Below, piece by piece: positions 8,877 through 18,674 of a stretch of DNA of 64,000 nt. The DNA comes from Methanoregula sp. GTDB lineage: Archaea; Halobacteriota; Methanomicrobia; Methanomicrobiales; Methanospirillaceae. Both the position numbers and the translations under genes were made by a program. Each line of letters starts with the position of its first letter. Within the stretch, counting starts at the first letter, position 1. Under the pieces are notes generated by a model. The model saw only the letters and a program-made list of their open reading frames with translations. It was not told the origin of the DNA and searched no databases. The stretch is taken from contig CP112999.1 in NCBI GenBank assembly GCA_026625165.1, positions 1,800,729-1,864,728 on the forward strand. Direction: 5' to 3'.

Positions 8877-9990
8877 CGATCACCTCAATCACACGGTCAA
8901 TCTCTGTATCAGTGATGACGAGTGGAGGGACCAGCCGCAGGTTGCCGTCCGCCGCACAGTTGACAAGGACTCCCTGCTCCGCACACGCCTTCTGGATCCC
9001 CGGGCATGTCTCTCCGGCCGTGACGCCGATCATCAGTCCCCTGACACGGGGATTGTACTTTGCAAGACCTTTTTTGAATTTCTCCCCTTTCCGGGGTATG
9101 TCGGGCAGGACCTGTTCGATCACCCCGATCGTCGCAAGCCCTGCGGCACATGCAAGGGGTCCCCCGGCAAAGGTGCTGCCATGCTCGCTCTTTGCAAACT
9201 CGAGCCCGTCGCGGGCGATGAGCGCTCCCACGGGAAAGCCGCTTGCAATCCCTTTTGCAAGCGTCACAATATCCGGTTTCACTTTCGTTTGCTGGATCGC
9301 AAGCCACGTACCGGTACGGCCCATACCCGTCTGGACCTCATCGGCAATCATGAGCGCCCCTGTACGGTCGCACACCTCGCGTACCCCTTCAAGGAAGCTG
9401 TCGGGTGGAATGATAATCCCCGCCTCGCCCTGGATCGGTTCGACAATGACGCCGGCCGTATCATTATCCACTACCTTTTTAAGCCCTTCAAGGTCCCCAT
9501 AGCCGACAAAGGTGCACGAAATACCGAGCGGTTCGAACGGTTCGCGGATTGCAGGTTTGTGCGTCACCGCAAGCGAGCCGATCGTCCGCCCGTGGAACCC
9601 ATGGGTGAAGGCTACGAATTTCTTCTTTTTGGTCCGGACCCGGGCAAGCTTCATGGCGCCATCGGTTGCTTCAGCCCCCGAGTTTGAGAAGAACGCCTTG
9701 TGCATCCCAGTGATCTCCACCAGTTTTTTTGCGAGGAGGCCCTGGTGGGGCACGTAGTATAGGTTTGAGCAGTGGATCAGCTCATGCGCCTGGTCGCAGA
9801 TCGCTTTGACTACCTCAGGGTGGCAGTGGCCGGTGCTGCAGACCGCGATGCCTGCCACGCAGTCAATGTATTCCTTTCCTTCAGCGTCCCAGACCTTTGA
9901 CCCTTTTCCTTTGACCAGTGCCATGTCCCTTGAGAAGGCAGGCATGAAATAGCGCTCATCAAGATCCCTGAACACTTTTGTTTTTTCCAT
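8848..9990 (-). CDS. argD: Acetylornithine aminotransferase
   Basis: A 380-residue class-III PLP aminotransferase of arginine synthesis; related enzymes also act on succinyl-lysine-type substrates. Motifs include the glycine/serine phosphate-binding stretch FFSNSGAEATDGAMKLAR, ADEVQTGMGRTGT, and the PLP lysine in TLAKGIASGFPVGA. The ATG giving MEKTKVF is chosen; a GTG three codons upstream is possible. First gene of the four-gene minus-strand operon that runs to 6719. Confidence 0.92.
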   Translation of the reverse strand: MEKTKVFRDLDERYFMPAFSRDMALVKGKGSKVWDAEGKEYIDCVAGIAVCSTGHCHPEVVKAICDQAHELIHCSNLYYVPHQGLLAKKLVEITGMHKAFFSNSGAEATDGAMKLARVRTKKKKFVAFTHGFHGRTIGSLAVTHKPAIREPFEPLGISCTFVGYGDLEGLKKVVDNDTAGVIVEPIQGEAGIIIPPDSFLEGVREVCDRTGALMIADEVQTGMGRTGTWLAIQQTKVKPDIVTLAKGIASGFPVGALIARDGLEFAKSEHGSTFAGGPLACAAGLATIGVIEQVLPDIPRKGEKFKKGLAKYNPRVRGLMIGVTAGETCPGIQKACAEQGVLVNCAADGNLRLVPPLVITDTEIDRVIEVIDGALGQAVL

Positions 9991-10034
9991 TTCAACCACG
10001 GTTTTTCTTTAAAAGATGTTTTATTTCCCTTGTC

Positions 10035-10952
10035 TTATTCGTATTCGATTGTCGCCGGAGGTTTTGCAGTGATATCGTACACCACACGGGCGACACTCGG
10101 GATATCTGCGGTGATCCTTGATCCGATCTTCACAAGCTGCGCAAACGGGATATCGAGAGGATCGGCGGTCATGCCATCGCGGGAGTTCACAGCACGGATG
10201 GCAACAATCCACCCGTGGATTCGGTTGTCCCCTTTAACCCCGGTGCCAAGCCCAAGAAGCGCGGCAAAGCACTGCCATGGCCGGTACTGTTCCACCAGTT
10301 CATTTTCAACAATCCAGTTCGCTTCGCGGATGACCTCAACTTTCTCCTTGGTAACTTCACCTAATACGCGAACGGCAAGCCCGGGGCCCGGGAATGGCAT
10401 CCGGTGCTGGATCTCCTTTGGCAGCCCAAGAGCCCCGGCCACTTCCCGGACCTCGTCCTTGTAGAGGTCTCGGATGGGTTCGATGACCCGTGTAAATTCC
10501 ATGTGAAGCGGCATACCGCCGACATTGTGGTGGCTTTTTATCCCGCCCTCGCTCTCGATCCGGTCGGGGTAGATAGTACCCTGCAGCAGGCACCGTGCTC
10601 CATGCTTTTTTGCTTCCCGCTCAAAGACACGTATGAACCGTTCGCCTATTGCCTTGCGCTTTGCTTCAGGATCAGTGATCCCTTTGAGCGCTGCGAGGAA
10701 TTCATCGCCTGCGTCAACAATCTGGAGGTGAATGGAGCCAAATGTAATCCTGATGCGTTCGGTCTCTCCTTTCCGCATAAGGCCTGTGTCGATATAAATG
10801 GGGATGAGCCGTTCGCTGATCGCCCGGGCAGCAATGGCGGCACAGACAGAACTGTCAACGCCACCGGAAAGGGCCATAACGACCTTGTCGTTACCCGCTG
10901 CATTTTTGATCTCCTCTGCAGCCTGCTGGATGAATTTTTCCGTATTGACCAT
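10035..10952 (-). CDS. guaAB: GMP synthase, ATP-pyrophosphatase subunit B
   Basis: The 305 residues carry the PP-loop [10 protein letters not shown] near residue 30 and the C-terminal dimerisation domain ending IEYE. In many archaea GMP synthase is split into a glutaminase subunit A and this ATP-pyrophosphatase subunit B, which amidates XMP. No glutaminase domain is fused here, and subunit A is not adjacent. The start MVNTEKF lies 13 bases after the pyrG stop; the frame is open further upstream, but only across pyrG coding sequence. Confidence 0.93.
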   Translation of the reverse strand: MVNTEKFIQQAAEEIKNAAGNDKVVMALSGGVDSSVCAAIAARAISERLIPIYIDTGLMRKGETERIRITFGSIHLQIVDAGDEFLAALKGITDPEAKRKAIGERFIRVFEREAKKHGARCLLQGTIYPDRIESEGGIKSHHNVGGMPLHMEFTRVIEPIRDLYKDEVREVAGALGLPKEIQHRMPFPGPGLAVRVLGEVTKEKVEVIREANWIVENELVEQYRPWQCFAALLGLGTGVKGDNRIHGWIVAIRAVNSRDGMTADPLDIPFAQLVKIGSRITADIPSVARVVYDITAKPPATIEYE

Positions 10953-10965
10953 AGGATTCCCGCCG

Positions 10966-12546
10966 CTATTTTGTCCGCTTGTTTGCCCTGCATGCCTCAA
11001 CAAAACCAAGATATGGGGGGGAGGGGCGCGTCGGACGGGATTTGAATTCTGGGTGGAACTGGGTCGCCAGATAGAACGGGTGGCTGGCAAGTTCGGCACA
11101 CTCCATCCGGTTTTTGTTCCTTGCAGAAAATACCAGTCCCGCGCGCTCGAACTTTTCAATAAATCTCGGGTTTACCTCATACCGGTGCCGGTGCCGCTCG
11201 GTGATTATTTTCTGCCCGTACAGCTTCATCGCCAGCGTCCCGTCACGTATCTCGGCAGAATAATCTCCAAGGCGCATGGTGCCGCCCAGTTCAGTGACCC
11301 CCTCCTGTTCCGGCAGGAGGGCGATCACGTGCGTCCCGCCGCCCATCTCCTCGCTGATTGCATCCGGAATACCAAGGACATTCCTTGCATATTCGACCAC
11401 ACAGAGCTGGAACCCCAAACACAGTCCAAGGAACGGCACATTATTCTCCCGGGCAAACCGGATCGCTTCAATCTTGCCTTCGATGCCACGACTCCCAAAC
11501 CCGCCCGGGATCAACACACCATCAAAATCTTTCAGCTGGCACTTTTCATACCGCTCGGCATCCAGCCATACGATCTTCACCTCGGTTGAAAGAGCCCTCC
11601 CCGCGTGTTTGAGCGCCTCTTTGATGCTGATATAGACATCCTCGATACCATACTTGCTCACGATGGCAACCGTGACCCGGTTTGTATACTCTTTGGTAAC
11701 GATCCGGTACCAGCTTGAGTCAACCTCCCGTTTCTCTAAGTTTAGGTGAGTCGAGAGTGCATCGGCAAGCCCCTCCTTTTCCATCTCCATGGGGACTTCG
11801 TAGATGTCCGGCACGGTCGCTGCGCTGATAACTCCCGTCTGGGGAAGGTCACAGAACGCTGAAATCTTGCGTTTGGTGTGGGCACCAATGGGGCGTTCGC
11901 TCCTGCCTACAATAATCTCAGCGTGGAGCCCCAGCTCCCTGAGCGCCTTGACCGAGTGCTGGGTGGGTTTTGTCTTGAGATCCCCCATCGTGTCCTCGGG
12001 TATCAGGGTAACATGGATCAGGACATAATCATACTCCGGCAGCTCCCCCCGCATCTGCCGGATCGCTTCCAAGAACGGCATGCTTTCGATATCGCCAACC
12101 GTTCCGCCGACCTCGACAAGGCAGATATCCGCTATTGTCCCATCAGGGAATTCTTCTTCCGCAGCCTGACGTATACACGTCTTGATCTGGTCGGTGATGT
12201 GTGGGATGATCTGGACGGTTTCTCCAAGAAAATCGCCGCGTCGTTCCTTTTCGATAACCGTGCGGTAGACCTTGCCGGTGGTGATGTTGTGGGGGGATGT
12301 GAGTTCGATATCCAGGAACCGCTCATAATTTCCAAGGTCAAGGTCGACTTCTCCCCCATCCTTGAGAACAAAAACTTCCCCATGCTGGGCAGGGTTCATC
12401 GTTCCCGCATCGATGTTGAGATAAGGATCGATTTTTACCGCAGTGACCCGGTATCCGCGGTTCTTGAGGATACGACCCACCGATGCTGCTGTAATCCCTT
12501 TGCCAAGCCCGCTCATCACACCGCCGGTAATAATGATATACTTCAC
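10966..12546 (-). CDS. pyrG: CTP synthase
   Basis: A 526-residue enzyme that makes CTP from UTP, ATP and glutamine. The synthase domain begins at once with [17 protein letters not shown]; the glutaminase domain holds the nucleophile cysteine in [11 protein letters not shown] and the catalytic pair in FHPEFKSRP. The start is GTG (VKYIIITGG read as Met); twelve extra codons to an upstream ATG are not conserved in the family. GuaAB follows after 13 bases, so two nucleotide amidation steps are coexpressed. Confidence 0.95.
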   Translation of the reverse strand: MKYIIITGGVMSGLGKGITAASVGRILKNRGYRVTAVKIDPYLNIDAGTMNPAQHGEVFVLKDGGEVDLDLGNYERFLDIELTSPHNITTGKVYRTVIEKERRGDFLGETVQIIPHITDQIKTCIRQAAEEEFPDGTIADICLVEVGGTVGDIESMPFLEAIRQMRGELPEYDYVLIHVTLIPEDTMGDLKTKPTQHSVKALRELGLHAEIIVGRSERPIGAHTKRKISAFCDLPQTGVISAATVPDIYEVPMEMEKEGLADALSTHLNLEKREVDSSWYRIVTKEYTNRVTVAIVSKYGIEDVYISIKEALKHAGRALSTEVKIVWLDAERYEKCQLKDFDGVLIPGGFGSRGIEGKIEAIRFARENNVPFLGLCLGFQLCVVEYARNVLGIPDAISEEMGGGTHVIALLPEQEGVTELGGTMRLGDYSAEIRDGTLAMKLYGQKIITERHRHRYEVNPRFIEKFERAGLVFSARNKNRMECAELASHPFYLATQFHPEFKSRPTRPSPPYLGFVEACRANKRTK

Positions 12547-12683
12547 GAAGGTCTCCTTAATTGATGTATCATTTGAGTGCAATCCGTATTATTGTTATCA
12601 TCCCACCGTCAGGATCTGAGAAATCGATCCAGTCGGTTCCAGTTCGTAAGAACAGAAAAAACTTAAATTTTTACGTACAATAT

Positions 12684-13439
12684 ATGGGCATGCAATTCCG
12701 ACAAATCATTTCATATCTGTGCCTGTTTGCTGCCATGTGCATTTTGATGCAACCTGTGACGGCTGTAACGACTCGGGATGATGCGACGACATATTATAAC
12801 TTAGCTGAGATAAAACTCTCGCAAGGGGAAATCGAGCAGGCTATCTACTATTTCGATAAAGCACTTGCATCTAATACCTCGATAATGGAGGGAACCGGCA
12901 CAATTGTCTACATTTACGCTGACAAGGCCGGAGCACTTCTCCAGCTTGAGAGATACAATGATGCACTTACAACGGCAGAACAGGGTCTTGCCATCGATAA
13001 TACATATCCGGTTTTATTGAATAACAAAGGATATGCACTCTATAAACTGGGAAAACCGCAGGATGCTGTTGATTCTTATGATAAGGCAATCACAAGGGCA
13101 ACCAGCATCAAGGAATCTCTCAATAAAACCGCAGGTGAAACTGATTCACTGGTTGACTCCCTTCCCAAGTACCTGACAAACAAGGGAGATGCCTTGTATG
13201 ATATGGGACGCTACCAGGACTCGATTGCAGCCTATACAAAAGCACTTACAGAGGATCCGGGGTACACCCGGGCAACGGAAGGGCTCGCCCGTGCACAACA
13301 GAAATCTTCTGAAATATCCCCCGTCATGATCATTGCCGTGATTGTCCTGATTCTGGTCGGATGCGGTGCAGCCTATTACGTGCTGAAGAAAAAACCATCA
13401 GGGGATTCTGCATCAGGGAAGACAGGTAATAAAAAATAG
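12684..13439 (+). CDS. TPR-repeat protein with signal peptide and C-terminal membrane anchor
   Basis: The 251 residues start with a signal sequence (hydrophobic stretch SYLCLFAAMCILMQPVTAV), then at least three TPR units (AEIKLSQGEIEQAIYYFDKA, the pair around DAVDSYDKAI, and DALYDMGRYQDSIAAYTKAL), and end with a hydrophobic segment followed by a lysine-rich tail. This layout suggests an extracytoplasmic scaffold anchored at its C-terminus. An AT-rich box at 12654-12667 lies 17-30 bases before the ATG, so the message may be nearly leaderless. No partner is evident. Confidence 0.85.
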   Translation: MGMQFRQIISYLCLFAAMCILMQPVTAVTTRDDATTYYNLAEIKLSQGEIEQAIYYFDKALASNTSIMEGTGTIVYIYADKAGALLQLERYNDALTTAEQGLAIDNTYPVLLNNKGYALYKLGKPQDAVDSYDKAITRATSIKESLNKTAGETDSLVDSLPKYLTNKGDALYDMGRYQDSIAAYTKALTEDPGYTRATEGLARAQQKSSEISPVMIIAVIVLILVGCGAAYYVLKKKPSGDSASGKTGNKK

Positions 13440-13492
13440 AATTAAAAATATCTCTTGTTTTTATCCCAGTTACGGTCTTTTATTATTTCTTT

Positions 13493-13927
13493 TTAAGAAT
13501 CTCCATGCTCCGATCTCCTCATCGTCACTGCAAATGCCGCAGATGTTCGTGAGAGAATTGTCTTTTCCGTGTCATCCACCCTGATCTCTCCTTCTGCAAA
13601 CGCGACGCGTCGCCCTTTTTTAATCACACGACCTTCCGCGAGGATTGCTCCGTCTTGGACTCCCCTGATAAAGCTGGTCGATTCCGAGATGGTTGCGATC
13701 CCTTCATGGGGCGAGAGAGCCGGGTAGAGGGCAAGTGCCATAGCTTCATCGGCAAGCGCAGTAAATATCCCCCCCTGAAGCCATCCCACGCCGTTGCACA
13801 TATCAGGCCGTACCTTCATGCGGAGCATCGCCTTTCCGGCTTCCACGCGCAAGACTTCGATTCCCATCAGGCCGAAGAACGGGTTTGCAAGCATCCCCTG
13901 TTTTTTTATCTTTTCAAGATATGACAT
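13493..13927 (-). CDS. PaaI-type hotdog thioesterase
   Basis: About 144 residues with a hotdog-fold core: NGVGWLQGGIFTALADEAMA, in which GG and the following D/E positions match the acyl-CoA thioesterase (PaaI/YdiI) active site, then a beta-rich half ending SRTSAAFAV. It would hydrolyse a CoA thioester; the acyl group cannot be told. The ATG giving MSYLEKI is preferred over further upstream codons. Divergent from the small gene at 14017. Confidence 0.83.
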   Translation of the reverse strand: MSYLEKIKKQGMLANPFFGLMGIEVLRVEAGKAMLRMKVRPDMCNGVGWLQGGIFTALADEAMALALYPALSPHEGIATISESTSFIRGVQDGAILAEGRVIKKGRRVAFAEGEIRVDDTEKTILSRTSAAFAVTMRRSEHGDS

Positions 13928-14016
13928 TATTCTCATCAATGATCGGGAGCGCCGGACAATGAAGGTTGCCATGTTGGGGGGTGTCGTGCCATTTTATACA
14001 CACCCTGCAAAAATGT

Positions 14017-14253
14017 ATGGTTATGCAAAACGATGAACCCCGACAGATGCTTGCCGACCTGATCTGGCTCAATTCACTGATTGCAACCGAACTGATCCAG
14101 ATAACAGAGAATACCTCTGCGATCCTGCACAAATCCGGACCGCCTGAGAGTTGCCTGCAGGACCATAACTTATTGCGATCGACTGCACTTGCGATTGCGG
14201 AGCGGTACAAACCAGGCACCGCCCTGGCCCGGCACCTCGGTGAGCACCAGTAA
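14017..14253 (+). CDS. Small hypothetical protein
   Basis: A 78-residue, mainly helical protein with two ATGs two codons apart (14017 and 14023). No motif or family was recognised. It is followed after 32 bases by the DJ-1-like gene and could be the first gene of a plus-strand run to 18618. No strong ribosome-binding site is seen, so the call rests on uninterrupted frame and position. Confidence 0.5.
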   Translation: MVMQNDEPRQMLADLIWLNSLIATELIQITENTSAILHKSGPPESCLQDHNLLRSTALAIAERYKPGTALARHLGEHQ

Positions 14254-14285
14254 TGTTATTCGTGTAGTGATACCACAGGTACTGT

Positions 14286-14801
14286 ATGAAACTCCTCGTC
14301 GCCATTGCACCGGAACGGTACAGGGACGAAGAACTGGACGAACCGATCGCGGCATTTAAGAAAGGGGGGATCGGATTTGATATTGCCTCCACAAAGACCG
14401 GCACCTGCAAAGGTATGCTTGGGGGAACAGCACACGCTTCGCTTTCCTTTGAACAGGCCGGCCCCTCGCAATATGCCGGCCTTGTGATCATTGGAGGGGC
14501 AGGCTCACCGCCTCATCTCTGGGGAAATAAAGACCTCATCCAACTGGCAGGCAGTTTTTACCAACAGAAAAAAATTGTTGCCGCTATCTGCCTCTCCCCG
14601 GTCGTGCTTGCCCGTGCAGGGCTCCTGAAAGGCAAAAAAGCAACATTTTTCAAGACCCCGGACTCCTTTGCAGAGATGAATGCAGGGGGTGCGATCATAA
14701 GTGAGGCTCCGGTTGTAATCGACATCCCGGTTATCACTGCAAACGGTCCCGCCGCTGCGACCGCATTCGGGGAAGCAATTGTCGCCCGGCTTAAGCCATA
14801 A
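14286..14801 (+). CDS. DJ-1/PfpI family protein
   Basis: A 171-residue single-domain protein with the DJ-1/PfpI core: LVIIGGAGSPPHLW and the nucleophile-elbow cysteine in AAICLSPVVLARAG. Members include deglycase-like, chaperone-like and protease-like enzymes, and the activity here is not predictable. It is the first recognisable enzyme of a compact plus-strand run: the glycosyltransferase starts 16 bases later. Confidence 0.85.
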   Translation: MKLLVAIAPERYRDEELDEPIAAFKKGGIGFDIASTKTGTCKGMLGGTAHASLSFEQAGPSQYAGLVIIGGAGSPPHLWGNKDLIQLAGSFYQQKKIVAAICLSPVVLARAGLLKGKKATFFKTPDSFAEMNAGGAIISEAPVVIDIPVITANGPAAATAFGEAIVARLKP

Positions 14802-14817
14802 TAAAAGCAGGTAATCT

Positions 14818-15525
14818 ATGGATGCTCCTCCGGATATCAGGTACAGCCTCGTAATCCCTGCGTATAATGAGGAGGCGCGGATCGCACCGCTGTTCGACCA
14901 GATCGGGGAGTTTACCGGAGAGCTGATCGTCGTTTGTGACGGTAAGGACCACACACCAGATGTTGTCATGAGGATTTCTGCCGCACGGCCTGACCTGACC
15001 ATCCGGTGCCTGACATTTTCCCGGCGGCTGGGGAAGGGCGGGGGAGTTATCGAGGGTATAAAAGCGGCACGGGGAGAATTCGTGGGCTATTTTGATGCCG
15101 ATGGTTCAACCGGCATCGGTGAGATGATGATGCTCTTTAAGCAGCTCTCCGTATATGACGGCGCAATTGGATCGCGATGGGTAAGGGGCGCCGTCCTTAA
15201 TGTAAAACAGGGAGTGCTGCGGCAACTGGAAAGCAGGGTGTTTAACCTGATCATCCGCTTACTCTTCGGGCTTCGTTACCATGATACCCAGTGCGGGGCA
15301 AAGGTATTCAGGAGGCATGCGGTCGGTTCCGTACTGCCACGCATGGTCTCGACAGGGTTTGAGTTTGATGTCGAACTTCTCTGGAGATTACAAAGGGGGG
15401 GATATGTTGTTGGGGAATTTCCCATACAATGGCAGAATACCGGTGACTCGCGGGTCAGGCGGCGTGATATGATTGGGATGGTTGCAGGCCTGATTAGAGT
15501 ACGGTTCTGCCCGGAGCGCCCATGA
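14818..15525 (+). CDS. Family-2 glycosyltransferase (dolichyl-phosphate-sugar synthase type)
   Basis: A 235-residue GT-A glycosyltransferase with SLVIPAYNEEARI at the N-terminus, the metal-binding DAD in GYFDADGSTG, and HDTQCGAKVF, typical of dolichyl-phosphate mannose/glucose synthases. It lacks the C-terminal membrane domain found in some members. It probably charges a polyprenol phosphate with a sugar for surface glycosylation. Its last codons overlap the next gene by four bases (ATGA), linking it translationally to the TPR/winged-helix protein. Confidence 0.87.
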   Translation: MDAPPDIRYSLVIPAYNEEARIAPLFDQIGEFTGELIVVCDGKDHTPDVVMRISAARPDLTIRCLTFSRRLGKGGGVIEGIKAARGEFVGYFDADGSTGIGEMMMLFKQLSVYDGAIGSRWVRGAVLNVKQGVLRQLESRVFNLIIRLLFGLRYHDTQCGAKVFRRHAVGSVLPRMVSTGFEFDVELLWRLQRGGYVVGEFPIQWQNTGDSRVRRRDMIGMVAGLIRVRFCPERP

Positions 15526-17336
15526 TTCCTGCCACAATCAAAGACCAGAAAAAAGAGGCCTTCCGGCTCTTTGAGGACGGGAGGTACCAGGAGTCACTGA
15601 ACCTCTGCATGCTGGTGCTTGAATCTGAAAAGGACCAGCCCGTGGAAGTGCTTGCCGCCACAAACCTGTTTTATACGGGAAAACTGGAAGACGCCCAGGT
15701 GCATTTCCGCGACCTTGCCCAGAAGATGCCGGATTCTTCCTATGTGCACAGCTATTTGGGAAAAGTGCTCGAGGCAGGAGGGGATGAAGGGGCGATTGCC
15801 GAGTATGCGACTGCGGTGCACCTTGATCCGACCAACCAGGACGCCCTGCGGAGTTACGCGGAATACCTGACCTCTCGGAAAGATTACCGTGGGGCAGTCC
15901 CGGTCCTTGAGCGGCTCCTGACGTTAAGCAGAAACGAACGTGACATAAAAAACCTTATACGGGCGCTTATCGAGACAGGGGAACCAAAAAAAGCGCTCGA
16001 TACTCACCGCGAACTTCTTGGCGACCGCACATTAAGCCAGGAATACCTCGACGCCCTTATCTGCTCCAGGCAGTTCAGGGAGGCTGCACAGGCGGCACTT
16101 GATGCATACCGGAATTCCAGGGATCCTGCCATCCTCCGTAAATACCTTGCTTCCCTTGCGCAGTACGACCTTCCCTCCTCCCTTGATGCGTATGCACTGC
16201 ATGCCCGTGATGCAGACAACGGGGATATCCTTGTCGATTACATCCTGCTTCTTAAAGCATCGGGCAATCACCAGAAGGCTCTTGAAATGAGCAGAAATCT
16301 GCTCGCAAAGACAAAACAGCCGGTCCACCGCCTCGTCGCATGCGATATCTGCGCAGACCTCGGGAGTTCAGAAAACGCACTGGCTGAGTACGAGCGCCTG
16401 ATAGCCAATGAGATCCGTACAAAAAACAACCCTGATGCTCTCATCCGGATTATTTCCCGGTACCGGAAATTTATTCAAGAGAAGGTTCCGGAACCTGACG
16501 CACTTTCACGGTTCCTGTCGGTTGTCTCAAAGGACATGAATATTGCAAGCCTTCTGGAAACCGCACGGTACTACGAGGATCTTGGCAATAAAAACGAAGC
16601 ACAGAGCTGGTTCTACCGGGCATACCGTGCGGATTTTCTGTCAGGAGGGCTGGAATACGCAAAGTTTCTTGCCGGGAACCGTGAAGAGCGTGAATGCGAG
16701 AAAGTGATGATTTATATTCTCAACAACGTGAAGCGCTCTGCAGATCTTCACCGCGTCGCTGCTGTCATTGTTGATGAACACCGCCCGATGCACACGATGA
16801 GGAGGCTGATGGACCATGTGGTCCGGAGGCTGGAAGAACGCAGGTCAAACCTGAATTCCGAAGGGCTGGAACTGCTCGCCATCACTCTTTTTGTTGCTGC
16901 CCGCCATGCTCTTGAAGATACGGATTTTGCAGACTGCAAACGCCTCTGCCTCCGGGGCATCGATGTCCTGCCAGCTCATACCAGGGTAATACAGCTGGAA
17001 GATTACCTGAACCTGATCAAATCATGCAAGGACAAGGCGATCGCAGACCGGCCGATCATGGACATGCCCCTGCTGAAGCACCGGGCGGTGCAGGTGTCGT
17101 CAGCCCGGCAGATCCGTGAAGAACTTGACCTTGATGAACAGGAACAGAAGATAGTTGAGTTTCTCCGTTCGCATAAGAAAGCGACAGAGGTTGAACTGAG
17201 AAAAGCGCTCAATACGCGGAGGGTGGTCGGAATAATGAACCGGCTTATCCAGAAGGCAGCAGCGCGTGATGTGGAAATCATCGATAAAAAAGGTGTTGGT
17301 GATGACGGGGAGGTCTATGAGTATGTCGGAACCTGA
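15522..17336 (+). CDS. TPR-repeat protein with C-terminal winged-helix domain
   Basis: The 604 residues are nearly all helical repeats: TPR-like units from the N-terminus (FEDGRYQESLNLCMLVLE, then LEDAQVHFRDLAQKMPDSS) to about residue 500. The last 75 residues read as a winged helix (QKIVEFLRSHKKATEVELRKA followed by a wing before VYEYVGT). No signal peptide is seen, so it should be cytoplasmic. The next gene, a DUF2791 ATPase, begins 14 bases before its stop. A TPR/winged-helix adaptor directly coupled to an ATPase suggests the two act as a complex, perhaps on DNA. Confidence 0.8.
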   Translation: MIPATIKDQKKEAFRLFEDGRYQESLNLCMLVLESEKDQPVEVLAATNLFYTGKLEDAQVHFRDLAQKMPDSSYVHSYLGKVLEAGGDEGAIAEYATAVHLDPTNQDALRSYAEYLTSRKDYRGAVPVLERLLTLSRNERDIKNLIRALIETGEPKKALDTHRELLGDRTLSQEYLDALICSRQFREAAQAALDAYRNSRDPAILRKYLASLAQYDLPSSLDAYALHARDADNGDILVDYILLLKASGNHQKALEMSRNLLAKTKQPVHRLVACDICADLGSSENALAEYERLIANEIRTKNNPDALIRIISRYRKFIQEKVPEPDALSRFLSVVSKDMNIASLLETARYYEDLGNKNEAQSWFYRAYRADFLSGGLEYAKFLAGNREERECEKVMIYILNNVKRSADLHRVAAVIVDEHRPMHTMRRLMDHVVRRLEERRSNLNSEGLELLAITLFVAARHALEDTDFADCKRLCLRGIDVLPAHTRVIQLEDYLNLIKSCKDKAIADRPIMDMPLLKHRAVQVSSARQIREELDLDEQEQKIVEFLRSHKKATEVELRKALNTRRVVGIMNRLIQKAAARDVEIIDKKGVGDDGEVYEYVGT

Positions 17337-18618
17337 ACGGATGGACAAGAAAAAACTGGAGAGCATCAATATTATTAATGCCCTGCGCAGGGGGACGGTG
17401 CCGGGCAGCGGGCTTGAAAGGATCGCTGTCGGGCTTGATGTTGAAGAAGGGGTGATGGGAAAACAGCTCGATTACGTCGCGCAGGGCGGGGGGGACCTGA
17501 AGTTTATCCGGGGGGATTATGGGAGCGGAAAGACTTTTTTAGTCGCCCGCACCCTTGAAATGGCCCGAATCAAGCGATTTGTCACGTCCCATGTCGTCAT
17601 CTCACCGGCATCCCCGCTCTATAAGCTCAAGGCACTCTACCAGCAGGTCTGCACAAACCTGCGGACGATAGAAGAGGATCATGCAATAAAAACCATCGTT
17701 GACAACTGGCTCTTTGCTATCGAGGAGCGGATCATGGCAGTGAGCGGCACCGGGATCGTCGACGCCGCACTTGAAGCGGCAACCGAACGGGAGATAGAGT
17801 CAGCTTTAGCCGGGATCTCGGAAATGAACTCGGCTCTTGCCGCGGCGCTCCGCACCTATTACCGGGCCAACAATGCCGGCGATTTCCAGCTGGCACAGTC
17901 CGCCTTAGGCTGGATCTCTGCTGAACCAAACATCGGCAGGGACTTCAAACAAAAAGCCGGTATCAAAGGGGATATCGACGATACCATCGCCCTTGTATTC
18001 CTCCAGGGGCTTGTCACTGTCATGCAGGGGGCGGGCTACAGCGGGCTTGCAATCGCTGTTGATGAGATGGAGACCACGCAGGCGCTCCCGAAAAACCAGC
18101 GCGACAAGGGCTACCAGACACTCGTCCATATCATTGACGCGCTTGACCGGGGCGCTATGCCCCGGTGCTTCTTCCTGTTCACCGGTACCCCGGCGATGTT
18201 TGACGGATCCCGCGGGATCCGGTCGGTGCCGCCGCTCTATGACCGGATCAGCGTGGTTCAGACTGACACATTTAAAAATCCCCGCCAGCCCCAGATCATC
18301 CTCTCGAAATTCGACACCGCAAAGCTTGAGCAGATCGCACTGAAAGTGGTCGATATCTACTCGCAGGCATTTACCGAGGTGGACCGGGAACGTATCTCCC
18401 ACCGGTTCATACGGGCGATGATCAAGAAGATCACCAGCCGGTTTGGCGGGAGGGTGGATGTCATCCCGCGGATCTTTTTAAAGGAGTTTGTCGATGTGCT
18501 CGATAAGTGCGAACTCTATGAGGCTTATAACCCGTGGGACACCTACGAGTTTGATGCAGGGCACCTAAAAGGCGAGCTTAAAAAAGAAGAAGAAGCTGTG
18601 ATGGTAGTGGAGTTCTGA
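17323..18618 (+). CDS. BREX-type P-loop ATPase (DUF2791/BrxD-like)
   Basis: A 431-residue ATPase of the DUF2791 family, which includes BrxD of type-2 BREX phage-defence systems. Walker A is GDYGSGKT at 64-71 and Walker B ends in DE at 247-248 (LAIAVDEMET). A helical insert follows Walker A, and the region FFLFTGTPAMFDGSRG resembles the sensor segment of AAA-like proteins. The ATG at 17323 is chosen because GGGAGG at about 17308-17313 is correctly spaced; further upstream codons lie inside the TPR gene. None of the other BREX genes (brxHI, pglX, pglZ) is nearby, so its role may be different from BREX. Confidence 0.8.
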   Translation: MSEPERMDKKKLESINIINALRRGTVPGSGLERIAVGLDVEEGVMGKQLDYVAQGGGDLKFIRGDYGSGKTFLVARTLEMARIKRFVTSHVVISPASPLYKLKALYQQVCTNLRTIEEDHAIKTIVDNWLFAIEERIMAVSGTGIVDAALEAATEREIESALAGISEMNSALAAALRTYYRANNAGDFQLAQSALGWISAEPNIGRDFKQKAGIKGDIDDTIALVFLQGLVTVMQGAGYSGLAIAVDEMETTQALPKNQRDKGYQTLVHIIDALDRGAMPRCFFLFTGTPAMFDGSRGIRSVPPLYDRISVVQTDTFKNPRQPQIILSKFDTAKLEQIALKVVDIYSQAFTEVDRERISHRFIRAMIKKITSRFGGRVDVIPRIFLKEFVDVLDKCELYEAYNPWDTYEFDAGHLKGELKKEEEAVMVVEF

Positions 18619-18674
18619 TCCGCGCATATGGTTTCCGCCACGTTTAACCCGTCCTGCATCCAAAGAGTGATCGT

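Noticed and set aside
8912..9502. 196-codon plus-strand frame over argD
   Set aside because: It lies entirely opposite the well-supported argD gene and shows no family motif.
10953..11159. Upstream extension of GMP synthase subunit B
   Set aside because: The extra codons are antisense-frame reading of the pyrG 3' end and do not resemble the family.
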